This document shows positions 25,160 through 33,115 of a stretch of 64,000 bases of DNA, one piece after another. The DNA lies in the NCBI GenBank assembly GCA_900547165.1, contig URFZ01000011.1, positions 1 to 64,000 of the forward strand, given 5' to 3'. Under the pieces are notes generated by a model. The model made no database searches. It had not been told where the DNA came from and was given only the letters and a program-made list of their open reading frames with translations. Made by a program: the position numbers and the translations under genes. Position 1 is the first letter of the stretch. Every line of letters begins with the position of its first letter. The DNA comes from an uncultured Eubacteriales bacterium. Its GTDB lineage: Bacteria; Bacillota; Clostridia; Oscillospirales; UBA644.

Positions 25160-27165
25160 TGTCTATAAATCAAATAATATACAGCGGATATATTCCGAGA
25201 AAGGCATTCAGTATGTTGGAATCTCTTATTTCCATGTCTCACCGTTACGGTGCGGACGCAGACTACGTTCTTGCCGGAGGCGGAAACACCTCTTTCAAGA
25301 CAGATGAATTTCTTTATATCAAAGGCTCGGGTTCTTCTCTTGCGACGATCAGAGAAGACCAGTTCGTAAAAATGGACAGAGCGGCGCTTGAAGCGATGTG
25401 GACGAAGAAATATTCTTCGGACGTCAAAGAGCGTGAGGCGCAGGTTCTTTCCGATATGATGGACAGCCGTTGCAAGGGCGAAGAAAACAAACGCCCGAGC
25501 GTTGAAACGCTGCTCCACGACCTTTTCCCGCAAAAACTCATTCTTCACGTTCACCCCGCTCTTATCAACGGTCTTACCTGTTCAAAGGGCGCGGAAGCTG
25601 AAATGAAGAAACTCTTTCCCGAAGCAATATGGGTTCCCTCTTCCAACCCCGGTTTTGTTCTTGCGCTTCTTTGCAAAGAACTTATGGACAGGTATGAAAA
25701 GGAAAACGGCAAGCCCGCTTCCCTGCTCTTCCTGCAAAATCACGGCGTATTCTTCGCGGCTGATACGGAAGAAGAACTTGACAAACTCGTTGCGGATGTT
25801 ATGAACGCTCTCAGAGAAAAGGCAACAACCGTTCCCTGCTTTGACGAGGTTGAGTTCGAAGAGGACAAAGCGGTAAGCATTGCGCCCGTTCTCCGTATGC
25901 TTTACGGCAAGAACGAAGCAGCATCCGTCAAATTCGTCGCTAATAAAGAAACTGCAAAATTTGCGGCTTCAAAAGACGCTTTTGCGGCAATCGAAAACAG
26001 TTTTACACCCGACCATATAGTATACTGCAAAGCAAACCCGCTTTGGATTCCCGCAGATGCGGATGAAGAGAAAATTGTTGCGCTGTTCAACGCTTTCACC
26101 GCAGAAAAAGGCTTTATGCCGAAAATCGTATTCGTTGAATGTCTCGGCATGTTTGCCTGCGGCAAAAACAAAAAAGAGGCTGACACCGCAGCGGTTGTAT
26201 TCACCGACGCGCTCAAAATCGCCGAATATTCGCAGTCTTTCGGCGGCGAACTTCCGATGACGCAGGACAAAGTTGATTTCATCGTTAACTGGGAAGTTGA
26301 ATCTTACAGAGCAAAGGTTTCCCTTGCTGCGGGCGCAGGTCAGCGCCTTTCAGGCAAGATTTCGATAGTTACGGGCTCTGCGCAGGGCTTCGGCAAAGGT
26401 ATTGCGCAGGAAATGCTCAAAGAGGGCGCAATAATCGTTGTTGCCGACATGAACCTTCAAGGAGCGCAGGCATTTGCGGATGAAATCACGGCTGAATACG
26501 GCGCGGGACGTTCGCTTGCCGTTGCCGTTAATGTTGCGGACGAAGCGTCCGTCAAGAACCTTGTAAACAAGACAGTTCTTGAATACGGCGGACTTGACCT
26601 GTTTGTTGCAAACGCAGGTATCGCAAAAGCAGGTTCGCTTGAAGAAATGACGCAGAAGACATTCGAACTTGTTACCGCCGTAAACTACACGGGCTTCTTC
26701 CTCTGCACAAAATACGCAAGCAACATAATGAAGATCCAGCACAGAATCTCCCCCGACTACATGATGGATATAGTTCAGGTCAACTCCAAATCGGGGCTTG
26801 AAGGTTCGAACAAGAACTTTGCGTATGCGGGCAGCAAATTCGGAGGCATAGGTCTTACCCAGAGTTATGCGCTTGAACTTTGCCCCTACAACATCAAAGT
26901 CAATGCGGTTTGCCCCGGCAACTACCTCGACGGTCCGCTTTGGAGCGACCCCGAAAAAGGACTTTTCGTTCAGTATCTGCACGCAGGCAAAGTTCCCGGC
27001 GCGACTTGTGTTGAAGATGTAAGAAAATTCTATATGGCGAAAGTTCCGATGAACAGAGGCTGTCTGCCCGTAGACGTTGCGAGAGCGATTTTCTACATTG
27101 TTGAGCAGACTTATGAAATAGGTCAGGCCATCCCCGTAACTGGCGGACAGGTAATGCTTAAATAA
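25159..27165 (+). CDS. Bifunctional class II aldolase / short-chain dehydrogenase, RhaD-like
   Basis: This 668-residue cytoplasmic protein joins two enzymes. The N-terminal class II aldolase (about 20-270) has GGGNTSFK, the zinc histidines in LHVHPALI and QNHGVFF. The C-terminal SDR domain (about 395-665) has TGSAQGFGKG, NAGIAKAG, the catalytic serine in VNSKSG and YAGSK (Tyr-x-x-x-Lys). This fusion matches the rhamnulose-1-phosphate aldolase/lactaldehyde dehydrogenase family, which splits rhamnulose-1-phosphate to DHAP and lactaldehyde and oxidises the latter. The GH106 gene in the same operon supports that role, although no isomerase or kinase is in the window. Its ATG overlaps the VTC stop (TAATG) with no clear ribosome binding site; an alternative ATG at 25213 has one. 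Confidence 0.87.
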   Translation: MSINQIIYSGYIPRKAFSMLESLISMSHRYGADADYVLAGGGNTSFKTDEFLYIKGSGSSLATIREDQFVKMDRAALEAMWTKKYSSDVKEREAQVLSDMMDSRCKGEENKRPSVETLLHDLFPQKLILHVHPALINGLTCSKGAEAEMKKLFPEAIWVPSSNPGFVLALLCKELMDRYEKENGKPASLLFLQNHGVFFAADTEEELDKLVADVMNALREKATTVPCFDEVEFEEDKAVSIAPVLRMLYGKNEAASVKFVANKETAKFAASKDAFAAIENSFTPDHIVYCKANPLWIPADADEEKIVALFNAFTAEKGFMPKIVFVECLGMFACGKNKKEADTAAVVFTDALKIAEYSQSFGGELPMTQDKVDFIVNWEVESYRAKVSLAAGAGQRLSGKISIVTGSAQGFGKGIAQEMLKEGAIIVVADMNLQGAQAFADEITAEYGAGRSLAVAVNVADEASVKNLVNKTVLEYGGLDLFVANAGIAKAGSLEEMTQKTFELVTAVNYTGFFLCTKYASNIMKIQHRISPDYMMDIVQVNSKSGLEGSNKNFAYAGSKFGGIGLTQSYALELCPYNIKVNAVCPGNYLDGPLWSDPEKGLFVQYLHAGKVPGATCVEDVRKFYMAKVPMNRGCLPVDVARAIFYIVEQTYEIGQAIPVTGGQVMLK

Positions 27166-27179
27166 GGAGAGGTTTTATA

Positions 27180-28466
27180 ATGGATAAAAAGACCGAACTT
27201 ATCGAAAGACTCAATGCGGAAACGAAAGAAGAACGTTTGGAAGCGCTTCGCGAGATCAAGAAACTTCACGATGACGGCATTCTTCCCGCTCCCCCGAAAA
27301 CGCAGTATGTAAACAACCATATTCATACAATTTACTCGTTTTCTCCGTACTCCCCGACCAAAGCGCTTTATATGGCTTGGATAAACGGGCTTAAAACCGC
27401 GGGCATCATGGATCATGACTCGTCTTCGGGCGCAAAAGAATTCATTGAAGCGGGTAAAATCCTGAATATGCCCGTAACGTGCGGCATTGAGTGCAGAGTT
27501 GATGCGTCCGCAACGCCGCTGAACGGCAAAAAAATAAACAACCCCGACCAGATTTCGGTTGCGTATGTTGCAATGCACGGCATTCCTCATCAGAACATTG
27601 ATGCGGTAAACGCTTGGCTTGCGCCTTACAGAGCACACAGGGACGAACGCAACAAAAAGATGTGCGCAAACATAACCGAACTTGTTAAGGGCGCGGGACT
27701 TTCGCTTGACTACGAAAAGGACGTATTGCCCATTTCGAGACACAGCGAGGGAGGTTCCGTAACCGAAAGACACATCCTTTTTGCTCTTGCGAAGAAGATA
27801 ACGGCACGTTTCCCCGACTGCAAGGATGTGCTGAATTTCCTCATGAACGACCTGCATATTCCCGTAAACGAAAAGGCACAGGGACAGATCCTTTCAGGCA
27901 AAGAGAACCCCGACTTTTATGAATACGACATTCTCGGCATTCTGAAAAGTGATATGGTTGAGAAGTTCTACATTCCCGCAACAAACGAATGCCCGAAAAT
28001 GGCTGACTTTATTGCGATGACAAAGAAGTTCGGAGGTATCTCCGCTTACGCATATCTCGGCGATGTGGGTTCTTCCGTAACGGGAGACAAGAAAGCGCAG
28101 AAGTTTGAAGACGACTATCTTCCGTTACTTTTTGAAGTTATTCACGAGCAGAAGTTTGACGCGGTAACGTATATGCCGACAAGAAACACTCGCGAACAGC
28201 TTGACAGAATAATGAAAAACTGTCACGATTACGACCTTTTCGAAATCAGCGGAGAGGACATCAACTCTCCCAGACAGTCTTTCATCTGCAAGGCGCTTGA
28301 CGACCCCGCATTTGCACACCTTATCGACGCAACTTATGCGCTCATAGGTCACGAACTTGCGGCGACCGAAAACATCGACGACGCGATGTTCTCCGATAAA
28401 ACGAAGAAAGAGCATCCCGACCTCGGTGAAAGAATCGCTTTCTACAAGAAAAAGGTTCTCGGTTAA
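27180..28466 (+). CDS. PHP-domain metal-dependent hydrolase-like protein
   Basis: This 428-residue protein has the PHP metal-binding pattern: NHIHTIYSFSPYSP (about 46-59), GIMDHDSSSG (about 75-84), and CGIECRVD, with later histidines in the C-terminal half. PHP proteins are phosphoesterases, phosphatases or polymerase-associated nucleases. I remember close relatives encoded beside RhaD-type aldolases in Clostridia, suggesting a sugar-phosphate-related role, but the substrate is unknown. It starts 14 bases after the aldolase with GGAG in place and is the last gene of the operon, followed by a strong terminator. Confidence 0.82.
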   Translation: MDKKTELIERLNAETKEERLEALREIKKLHDDGILPAPPKTQYVNNHIHTIYSFSPYSPTKALYMAWINGLKTAGIMDHDSSSGAKEFIEAGKILNMPVTCGIECRVDASATPLNGKKINNPDQISVAYVAMHGIPHQNIDAVNAWLAPYRAHRDERNKKMCANITELVKGAGLSLDYEKDVLPISRHSEGGSVTERHILFALAKKITARFPDCKDVLNFLMNDLHIPVNEKAQGQILSGKENPDFYEYDILGILKSDMVEKFYIPATNECPKMADFIAMTKKFGGISAYAYLGDVGSSVTGDKKAQKFEDDYLPLLFEVIHEQKFDAVTYMPTRNTREQLDRIMKNCHDYDLFEISGEDINSPRQSFICKALDDPAFAHLIDATYALIGHELAATENIDDAMFSDKTKKEHPDLGERIAFYKKKVLG

Positions 28467-28475
28467 CTTGAACAT

Positions 28476-28512
28476 AAAAAAGAAACGGCGGGAAAACCGC
28501 CGTTTCTTTTTT
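28476..28512 (+). terminator. Terminator of the GH106-to-PHP operon
   Basis: A 16-bp stem (AAAAAAGAAACGGCGG, 28476-28491, with its complement 28497-28512) around loop GAAAA ends in six T residues. Confidence 0.93.
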
Positions 28513-28559
28513 GCAGAGTTTTTAATTCGTAACATTTTTCAACATACCCAATAAAATAC

Positions 28560-28588
28560 TTGATTTCGGAACAATTATTATATATACT
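28560..28588 (+). promoter_or_regulatory. Promoter of the riboswitch transcript
   Basis: TTGATT (28560-28565), 17-base spacer and TATACT (28583-28588), about 25 bases before the riboswitch core. Confidence 0.6.
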
Positions 28589-28610
28589 GTATTAGTAACA
28601 ATCAAACAGA

Positions 28611-28703
28611 TTAAAGGGAGTAGTCGGCGAACAATGTTCGTTTCCCCAGCGTCAATACACGGCAATATTTTGCCCGCTCGGGAATTAAACGGCAAGACTT
28701 TAT
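28611..28703 (+). ncRNA. yybP-ykoY (Mn2+) riboswitch
   Basis: Three conserved blocks are visible in order: TTAAAG followed by GGAGTAG (28611-28623), CGTCAA (28650-28655) and GGCAAGACTTTA (28691-28702). The ends pair as the P1 helix (TAAAG with CTTTA). These blocks match the crystallised Lactococcus Mn2+ riboswitch as I remember it. The class senses Mn2+ (with Mg2+) and normally turns on efflux or homeostasis genes. The 3' strand of P1 is shared with a terminator stem, so ligand-stabilised P1 would permit read-through into the downstream decarboxylase subunit. Confidence 0.82.
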
Positions 28704-28757
28704 CGGATATTCACGCAACCTCTGCGAGCGTTTTCCGATAAGGTCTTTTTATTTTGT
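28697..28757 (+). terminator. Riboswitch-controlled terminator
   Basis: GACTTTATCGGA (28697-28708) pairs over 12 bases with TCCGATAAGGTC (28734-28745), followed by a T-rich tract. The 5' arm overlaps the 3' strand of riboswitch P1, so the two structures exclude each other. Confidence 0.85.
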
Positions 28758-28780
28758 AATTTTTTTTAAGGAGCGAATAT

Positions 28781-29899
28781 ATGGCAGAACTTTTCGGAAA
28801 CGTGCTGAACGTAACATGGCAGCAATGCGTTATGTACGTCATCGGTGCGGTTCTCATCTTTTTGGCAATCAAGAAAAAGATGGAACCCACGCTTTTGTTG
28901 CCGCTCGGATTCGGAGCAATACTTGTAAATTTGCCGTTATCGGGAGCGATTACGCAGGGAGATGAGGTCGGCGCGCTTGACGTGCTTTTCGATGCAGGCA
29001 TAGCAAACGAACTTTTTCCGTTGCTGCTGTTTATCGGCATAGGTGCTATGATAGACTTCGGACCGCTGTTATCCAACCCAAAACTGATGATTTTCGGCGC
29101 GGCGGCACAATTCGGAATATTTTTCACACTGAGCCTTGCTTCCCTGCTCGGTTTTGAGTTGAAAGACGCTGCATCAATAGCGATAATCGGAGCAGCGGAC
29201 GGTCCCACATCAATTTTCGTTGCCCAATATTTCAATTCGAAATATCTCGGAGCGATAATGGTTGCGGCATATTCATACATGGCTCTTGTTCCCATTGTGC
29301 AGCCGCCCGTAATAAAGTTGCTTACGACAAAAAAAGAACGGCTTATAAGAATGCCCTACAAGCCTCATTCCGTTTCAAAACTCGCAAAAATATTGTTTCC
29401 GATAATCATAACGGCAATAACAGGCTTTGTATCTCCGAAAAGCGTTGTTCTCATCGGTTTTCTTATGTTCGGCAACCTTATCCGCGAATGCGGCGTTCTT
29501 GATTCTCTTTCCGAAACCGCGCAAAAAGTGCTTGCAAATCTCGTAACGATATTTCTCGGCATTACCATCGCGTCACGCATGAAAGCGGAAGACTTCTTAA
29601 CGCTTGACACGTTAATGATAATCGGGCTCGGACTTATAGCGTTCATCTTTGATACCGCAGGCGGAGTTATTTTTGCAAAGATACTCAATCTTTTCCTGCC
29701 GAAAGGGAAAAAGATCAACCCGATGATAGGCGCGGCGGGAATTTCCGCTTTCCCGATGTCTGCAAGAGTCGTTCACCAAATGGGCTTGAAAGAAGACAAT
29801 CAGAACTTCCTGCTTATGCATTCGATAGGCGTAAATGTCTCGGGACAGATAGCGTCCGTAATTGCGGGAGGTATGATTCTGAACCTTATTGCAAGATAA
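28781..29899 (+). CDS. Na+-transporting carboxylic acid decarboxylase, beta subunit
   Basis: This 372-residue membrane protein matches the beta subunit (OadB/MmdB/GcdB) that pumps Na+ out while carboxybiotin is decarboxylated. About nine to eleven hydrophobic segments are present. Family signatures include LLFIGIGAMIDFGPL, GAADGPTSIF (the conserved Asp in the Na+ path), GVIFAK and the C-terminal NPMIGAAGISAFPMSARVV and HSIGVNVSGQI. A GGAG lies upstream of the ATG. A gamma-like subunit follows, but the carboxyltransferase alpha subunit and the biotin carrier are not in the window, so the substrate (oxaloacetate, methylmalonyl-CoA or glutaconyl-CoA) cannot be stated. Control by an Mn2+-type riboswitch is unusual for this family. 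Confidence 0.93.
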   Translation: MAELFGNVLNVTWQQCVMYVIGAVLIFLAIKKKMEPTLLLPLGFGAILVNLPLSGAITQGDEVGALDVLFDAGIANELFPLLLFIGIGAMIDFGPLLSNPKLMIFGAAAQFGIFFTLSLASLLGFELKDAASIAIIGAADGPTSIFVAQYFNSKYLGAIMVAAYSYMALVPIVQPPVIKLLTTKKERLIRMPYKPHSVSKLAKILFPIIITAITGFVSPKSVVLIGFLMFGNLIRECGVLDSLSETAQKVLANLVTIFLGITIASRMKAEDFLTLDTLMIIGLGLIAFIFDTAGGVIFAKILNLFLPKGKKINPMIGAAGISAFPMSARVVHQMGLKEDNQNFLLMHSIGVNVSGQIASVIAGGMILNLIAR

Positions 29900-29912
29900 A
29901 GGAGATATACAA

Positions 29913-30059
29913 ATGACTTTTGATATAAATGCAATGCTTCAAACGCTTCCCATAATGGGAAAAGGAATGGCGGGAATATTCGTTGTTGCGGCGGGTATTG
30001 TGCTTTTTATGTACCTGATCGCAAAAATCCCCTCCAAAAAAGATAAAGAAAACAAGTAA
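29913..30059 (+). CDS. Small membrane subunit, OadG/gamma-like
   Basis: This gene encodes 48 residues with one membrane segment (about 20-38, GIFVVAAGIVLFMYLI) and a basic C-terminal tail KIPSKKDKENK. It begins 13 bases after the beta-subunit stop, with GGAG eight bases before the ATG. Na+-decarboxylases contain a small single-span gamma or delta subunit that anchors the alpha subunit; this is the expected size, position and topology, although it lacks the longer proline/alanine-rich tail of many OadG proteins. It ends just before a bidirectional terminator. Confidence 0.8.
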   Translation: MTFDINAMLQTLPIMGKGMAGIFVVAAGIVLFMYLIAKIPSKKDKENK

Positions 30060-30060
30060 T

Positions 30061-30110
30061 ACAAAAAGCGAAAAGCCGCGTAATTTAAGACGCGGCTTTT
30101 CGCTTTTTGT
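30061..30110. terminator. Bidirectional terminator
   Basis: A 21-bp perfect stem (30061-30081 and 30090-30110) with an eight-base loop and T-rich ends on both strands separates two converging transcripts. Confidence 0.92.
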
Positions 30111-30128
30111 ATAAAACTCATATTGAAT

Positions 30129-31076
30129 TTAACCACCGAGATATTCTTCAAGGCAAAGCCCCGAATCTTTGATTTTTTCCGCCTCACCTATTCCGACATA
30201 GCGATAGTGCCACGGCTCGTACTCAATACCCGTTATGCTTTCCTTTCCTGACGGATAGCGCAGTATAAAGCCGTATTTATAGGCATTCTTGGCAAGCCAC
30301 GCATACGCGGTATAAGAACTTGTTCCGCCCGTTGCGTTTATATCAACGGCAAGTCCCGACTGATGTTCGCTGCACCCGGGCAATGACGCCGTTTGCAATG
30401 CAAGTCGTCTTGCTTCTTCGTAGGAATATCCGCGGTTTCTGTATTTGTTTATAAAACTGTTCAGAACAGATTCCTGCGATGCGTAACTTCTGTAACCGGA
30501 GCGAATAAACATATATACGCCCTCGCTGCGGGCATCGTCAAGCATTTCTTTAAGATGCGGATATATTACTCTGCCGACATACTGCCCGTCCATCTTTGCT
30601 GTCTGCGGAACAAAATTGCTTGGAAGAGGATGTGTAGAGTTTATCAGGCGAAGGAGAGAGATTTCCGAAATAACAGGTTCTTTCTCCGTTGTTCGAGGCT
30701 GAGTGTTTGACGAACCGTCCTCAGCGGATGATGAACCCGAAGAAGTTTTCGAGGTCTTTTCGGTTCGAGATGTTTCTTCTCCCGCCGTCGGTTCGGGCTC
30801 TGTTGTCGAACCTTTTGAAAATGCCTCATAGTACGGCTTTTCTCTCGACGGAAGAGAAATATCGGAAAACGCCGAATATGCAGATATCCTTGAATATGCA
30901 GAGTTCTCTACTGTACCGTCGTCAAGTTCTATGAGCGCGGATGTATTGGTAGGCTCGCCCTCTGTCTTGTTGTTGCCGCGCAACATAACAGGGAGCAAAA
31001 CCGCCCCAACAACGGCAACAGAAGCAACCGCAGAGGTCACTATCGTTCTTATTTTCATCTTTTTTGCAGGCGGCAT
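30129..31076 (-). CDS. VanY-type D-alanyl-D-alanine carboxypeptidase, membrane-anchored
   Basis: This 315-residue enzyme has an N-terminal membrane anchor (about 9-31), a Ser/Thr/Glu-rich linker (about 65-140) and a LAS-family zinc peptidase domain (about 150-312). The zinc ligands are visible in SEHQSGLAVDI (His and Asp) and EPWHYRYVG (His). FIRSGYRSYASQ is the usual upstream motif. It would trim the terminal D-Ala of peptidoglycan stem peptides outside the cell. The first ATG is preferred because CAGGGGA lies just upstream. There is no neighbouring vanHAX set, so it is probably a housekeeping or sporulation-associated peptidase and not a resistance gene. Confidence 0.93.
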   Translation of the reverse strand: MPPAKKMKIRTIVTSAVASVAVVGAVLLPVMLRGNNKTEGEPTNTSALIELDDGTVENSAYSRISAYSAFSDISLPSREKPYYEAFSKGSTTEPEPTAGEETSRTEKTSKTSSGSSSAEDGSSNTQPRTTEKEPVISEISLLRLINSTHPLPSNFVPQTAKMDGQYVGRVIYPHLKEMLDDARSEGVYMFIRSGYRSYASQESVLNSFINKYRNRGYSYEEARRLALQTASLPGCSEHQSGLAVDINATGGTSSYTAYAWLAKNAYKYGFILRYPSGKESITGIEYEPWHYRYVGIGEAEKIKDSGLCLEEYLGG

Positions 31077-31271
31077 TGTTCCCCTGACAATGACACCCGT
31101 TACCTCCGATATATCAGATAATCAATAGATATATTCATCTTAAATGCCACAGGCATTTTTTCCCTTTATGTTTCCCGCAACGACATTAACGTGTTATGAC
31201 GCAAAAACATCAAAACGGCGAATCGGATGCGTCTGAAATAACGTAACGTCTATTCCGTTTCCCCTTTTCCG

Positions 31272-32732
31272 TCAATTTGAAGACGAACCGTTTGCGGCGG
31301 GAACATCTTTCCATATCTCGGATATCTCTTTTGTTTCCGAGCCTGATTTCTCGATAAGTTTGCCTATCTCCGTTCTGCAATATTCTGACAGCAACGCCTG
31401 ATTTGCAAGATAATCACGATAAAGTTGTCCGTAGGAATCGAAATAGATATAAACGATGCCCGATGATGTTTCAAAGGTCTCGCACTCCCCGGGAGTTCTT
31501 TTTTCACCAAAAAGCCACTCGTTTATTTCGGAAAACAATGTGTAACCCTTATACACATTTGTGTGATATCCCTCTTCGTTGGTCTTGTTGGGGTCTATTG
31601 AATATTCCTTTTCAAGAGCAATAAACGCCTCTTTACTCTTGTCGCTCTCTTCCCATTTGGTTGCGACCTCGCTTGCGGAATCGCTTTTTACGAGCATTTC
31701 ATAGAAATTGACAAGATTATAATCTCGCGTGTCTTTTTCTATATAATAAATAACAAACGTTGCGCCCGATGAAGATGCATCGACAAGATATACATCTCCC
31801 TTTTCTCTTTCGGAAGAACTTATCCAGCCGTAGAAATTCTTATCATAAGCGTCAAAATATGTTCCGTTGAAGTCATAAGTCCTTGTAACGTCAGCCGTGC
31901 CGTATGACACAAGCATATTCGTTGTCATGAAATTATTTGCGTAACCGTCCGCAAAAGCAGTTTCGGAGGACGTATAATGTTCTTTGAAATATTCCGCCAT
32001 TTCAAGCAAAGACATATCCGAAAGTCCATCAATCTCATCAAGATTGAGTCCCTCGTTTTTCGAATCCTCGTTGAAAAACGCAAGACGAATTATATAAGCA
32101 TCGAAACTGTCCTTATACTTTTCATAGCAATCGTGCTTTTCGTCATCCGTAAAAGTCTTGCCTTCTTGCAATTTATCGATATACTGATTGTATACCGACA
32201 AAATCTCAAAATAATTTTTTATATCGTCAACAATGACACCCGCCCCGAAAACAGATGTTATATACTCGCTTTCGGATTCGGCTTTGCCTCCGCTGACAGC
32301 GGAAGACGCCGTTGAGTTGAAATTTGTAAGTTGAGTCGTAACATACTCGTTATCGGGAGAAAGCCCCTGTGCCGTCGCCGCCGCATAAACGGAATAAATT
32401 TCTTTGCAGTATGTTTCCGTATAATCGGTAAAATACTGTGCCCAGGTCTTGTCCGTGCTTCCGTCAACGGTGCAAGACTGCTCACCGAAACTCTTTGTTG
32501 TATCAGGAACATTTTTCGATGACGAATTGCTCGACAAATACGTCTGAACAGATGCCGAATACAATATCTGGAACTCAAGTTCCGTAATATCTCTGCCCGA
32601 AACGGTCATAACAACATTTTCGGACTTATTCTTTCTTGCACGCTCGTTCTTATCCGCACAGGCGGAAAGCGAAAAGAGCGAAAGAACTATCAGCGCGCAA
32701 AGCAACAGCGCTACTGCGGAATTTTTTTTCAT
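31272..32732 (-). CDS. Foldase-like lipoprotein (SurA/PrsA N-terminal type)
   Basis: This 486-residue protein has a lipoprotein signal ending in LSLSAC (about 20-25), so it should be anchored outside the membrane. After it, VVMTVSGRDITELEFQILY resembles the SurA/PrsA N-terminal chaperone segment, and the rest is largely helical. A standard parvulin PPIase core is not obvious; the section around 325-400 could be a diverged one. I therefore call only the family resemblance, not prolyl isomerase activity. It is followed on the minus strand by the VanY gene after a gap of about 195 bases, which contains only a weak ATGCC/GGCAT hairpin. It starts 16 bases after the MGMT gene. Confidence 0.65.
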   Translation of the reverse strand: MKKNSAVALLLCALIVLSLFSLSACADKNERARKNKSENVVMTVSGRDITELEFQILYSASVQTYLSSNSSSKNVPDTTKSFGEQSCTVDGSTDKTWAQYFTDYTETYCKEIYSVYAAATAQGLSPDNEYVTTQLTNFNSTASSAVSGGKAESESEYITSVFGAGVIVDDIKNYFEILSVYNQYIDKLQEGKTFTDDEKHDCYEKYKDSFDAYIIRLAFFNEDSKNEGLNLDEIDGLSDMSLLEMAEYFKEHYTSSETAFADGYANNFMTTNMLVSYGTADVTRTYDFNGTYFDAYDKNFYGWISSSEREKGDVYLVDASSSGATFVIYYIEKDTRDYNLVNFYEMLVKSDSASEVATKWEESDKSKEAFIALEKEYSIDPNKTNEEGYHTNVYKGYTLFSEINEWLFGEKRTPGECETFETSSGIVYIYFDSYGQLYRDYLANQALLSEYCRTEIGKLIEKSGSETKEISEIWKDVPAANGSSSN

Positions 32733-32748
32733 TTTACCTCCGATTCAA

Positions 32749-33054
32749 TCAAAAATCCATCAAATATACATCCAGATCGACTGTTCCGTCATCACGGAAC
32801 ACAACGCCTTCTTCTTCCAGAAGTTTTCGTTGCATATCCTCGCCGCCGAATGCAAAAGCGGAGGAAGTTTTTCCCTCTCGGTTAACAACTCGATGGCACG
32901 GGATAACACCCGGTTCGGGATTGACATGGAGTGCATACCCCACAACACGGGCAAGTCGGGGGTTGCCCGACATCGCGGCGATCATACCGTAAGTCGCAAC
33001 CTTCCCCCGAGGTATCCGTTTTACATTTTCATATATGCGTTCAAATGTGTTCAT
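32749..33054 (-). CDS. MGMT-family DNA alkyl-transfer protein
   Basis: This 101-residue protein consists of only the DNA-binding/active-site domain of O6-alkylguanine-DNA alkyltransferases. The acceptor cysteine is present in IPCHRVVN, unlike alkyltransferase-like proteins, which have Trp at this position. The preceding RGKVATYGMIA and GNPRLARVVGYAL segments are the helix-turn-helix and arginine finger. The start at 33054 is chosen because GAGGAGAG lies eight bases upstream; the longer frame from 33078 has none. Proteins of this size lacking the N-terminal domain can still be active. Confidence 0.9.
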   Translation of the reverse strand: MNTFERIYENVKRIPRGKVATYGMIAAMSGNPRLARVVGYALHVNPEPGVIPCHRVVNREGKTSSAFAFGGEDMQRKLLEEEGVVFRDDGTVDLDVYLMDF

Positions 33055-33115
33055 GTCAAATACTCTCCTCTCATTCATATTCTTTCTTTGAACGGAGAAG
33101 AAATACAGATAAGAA

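Noticed and set aside
30129..31076. Vancomycin-resistance operon because of the VanY-like peptidase
   Set aside because: No vanH, ligase, vanX or vanRS genes are nearby; VanY-type LAS peptidases are common housekeeping proteins.
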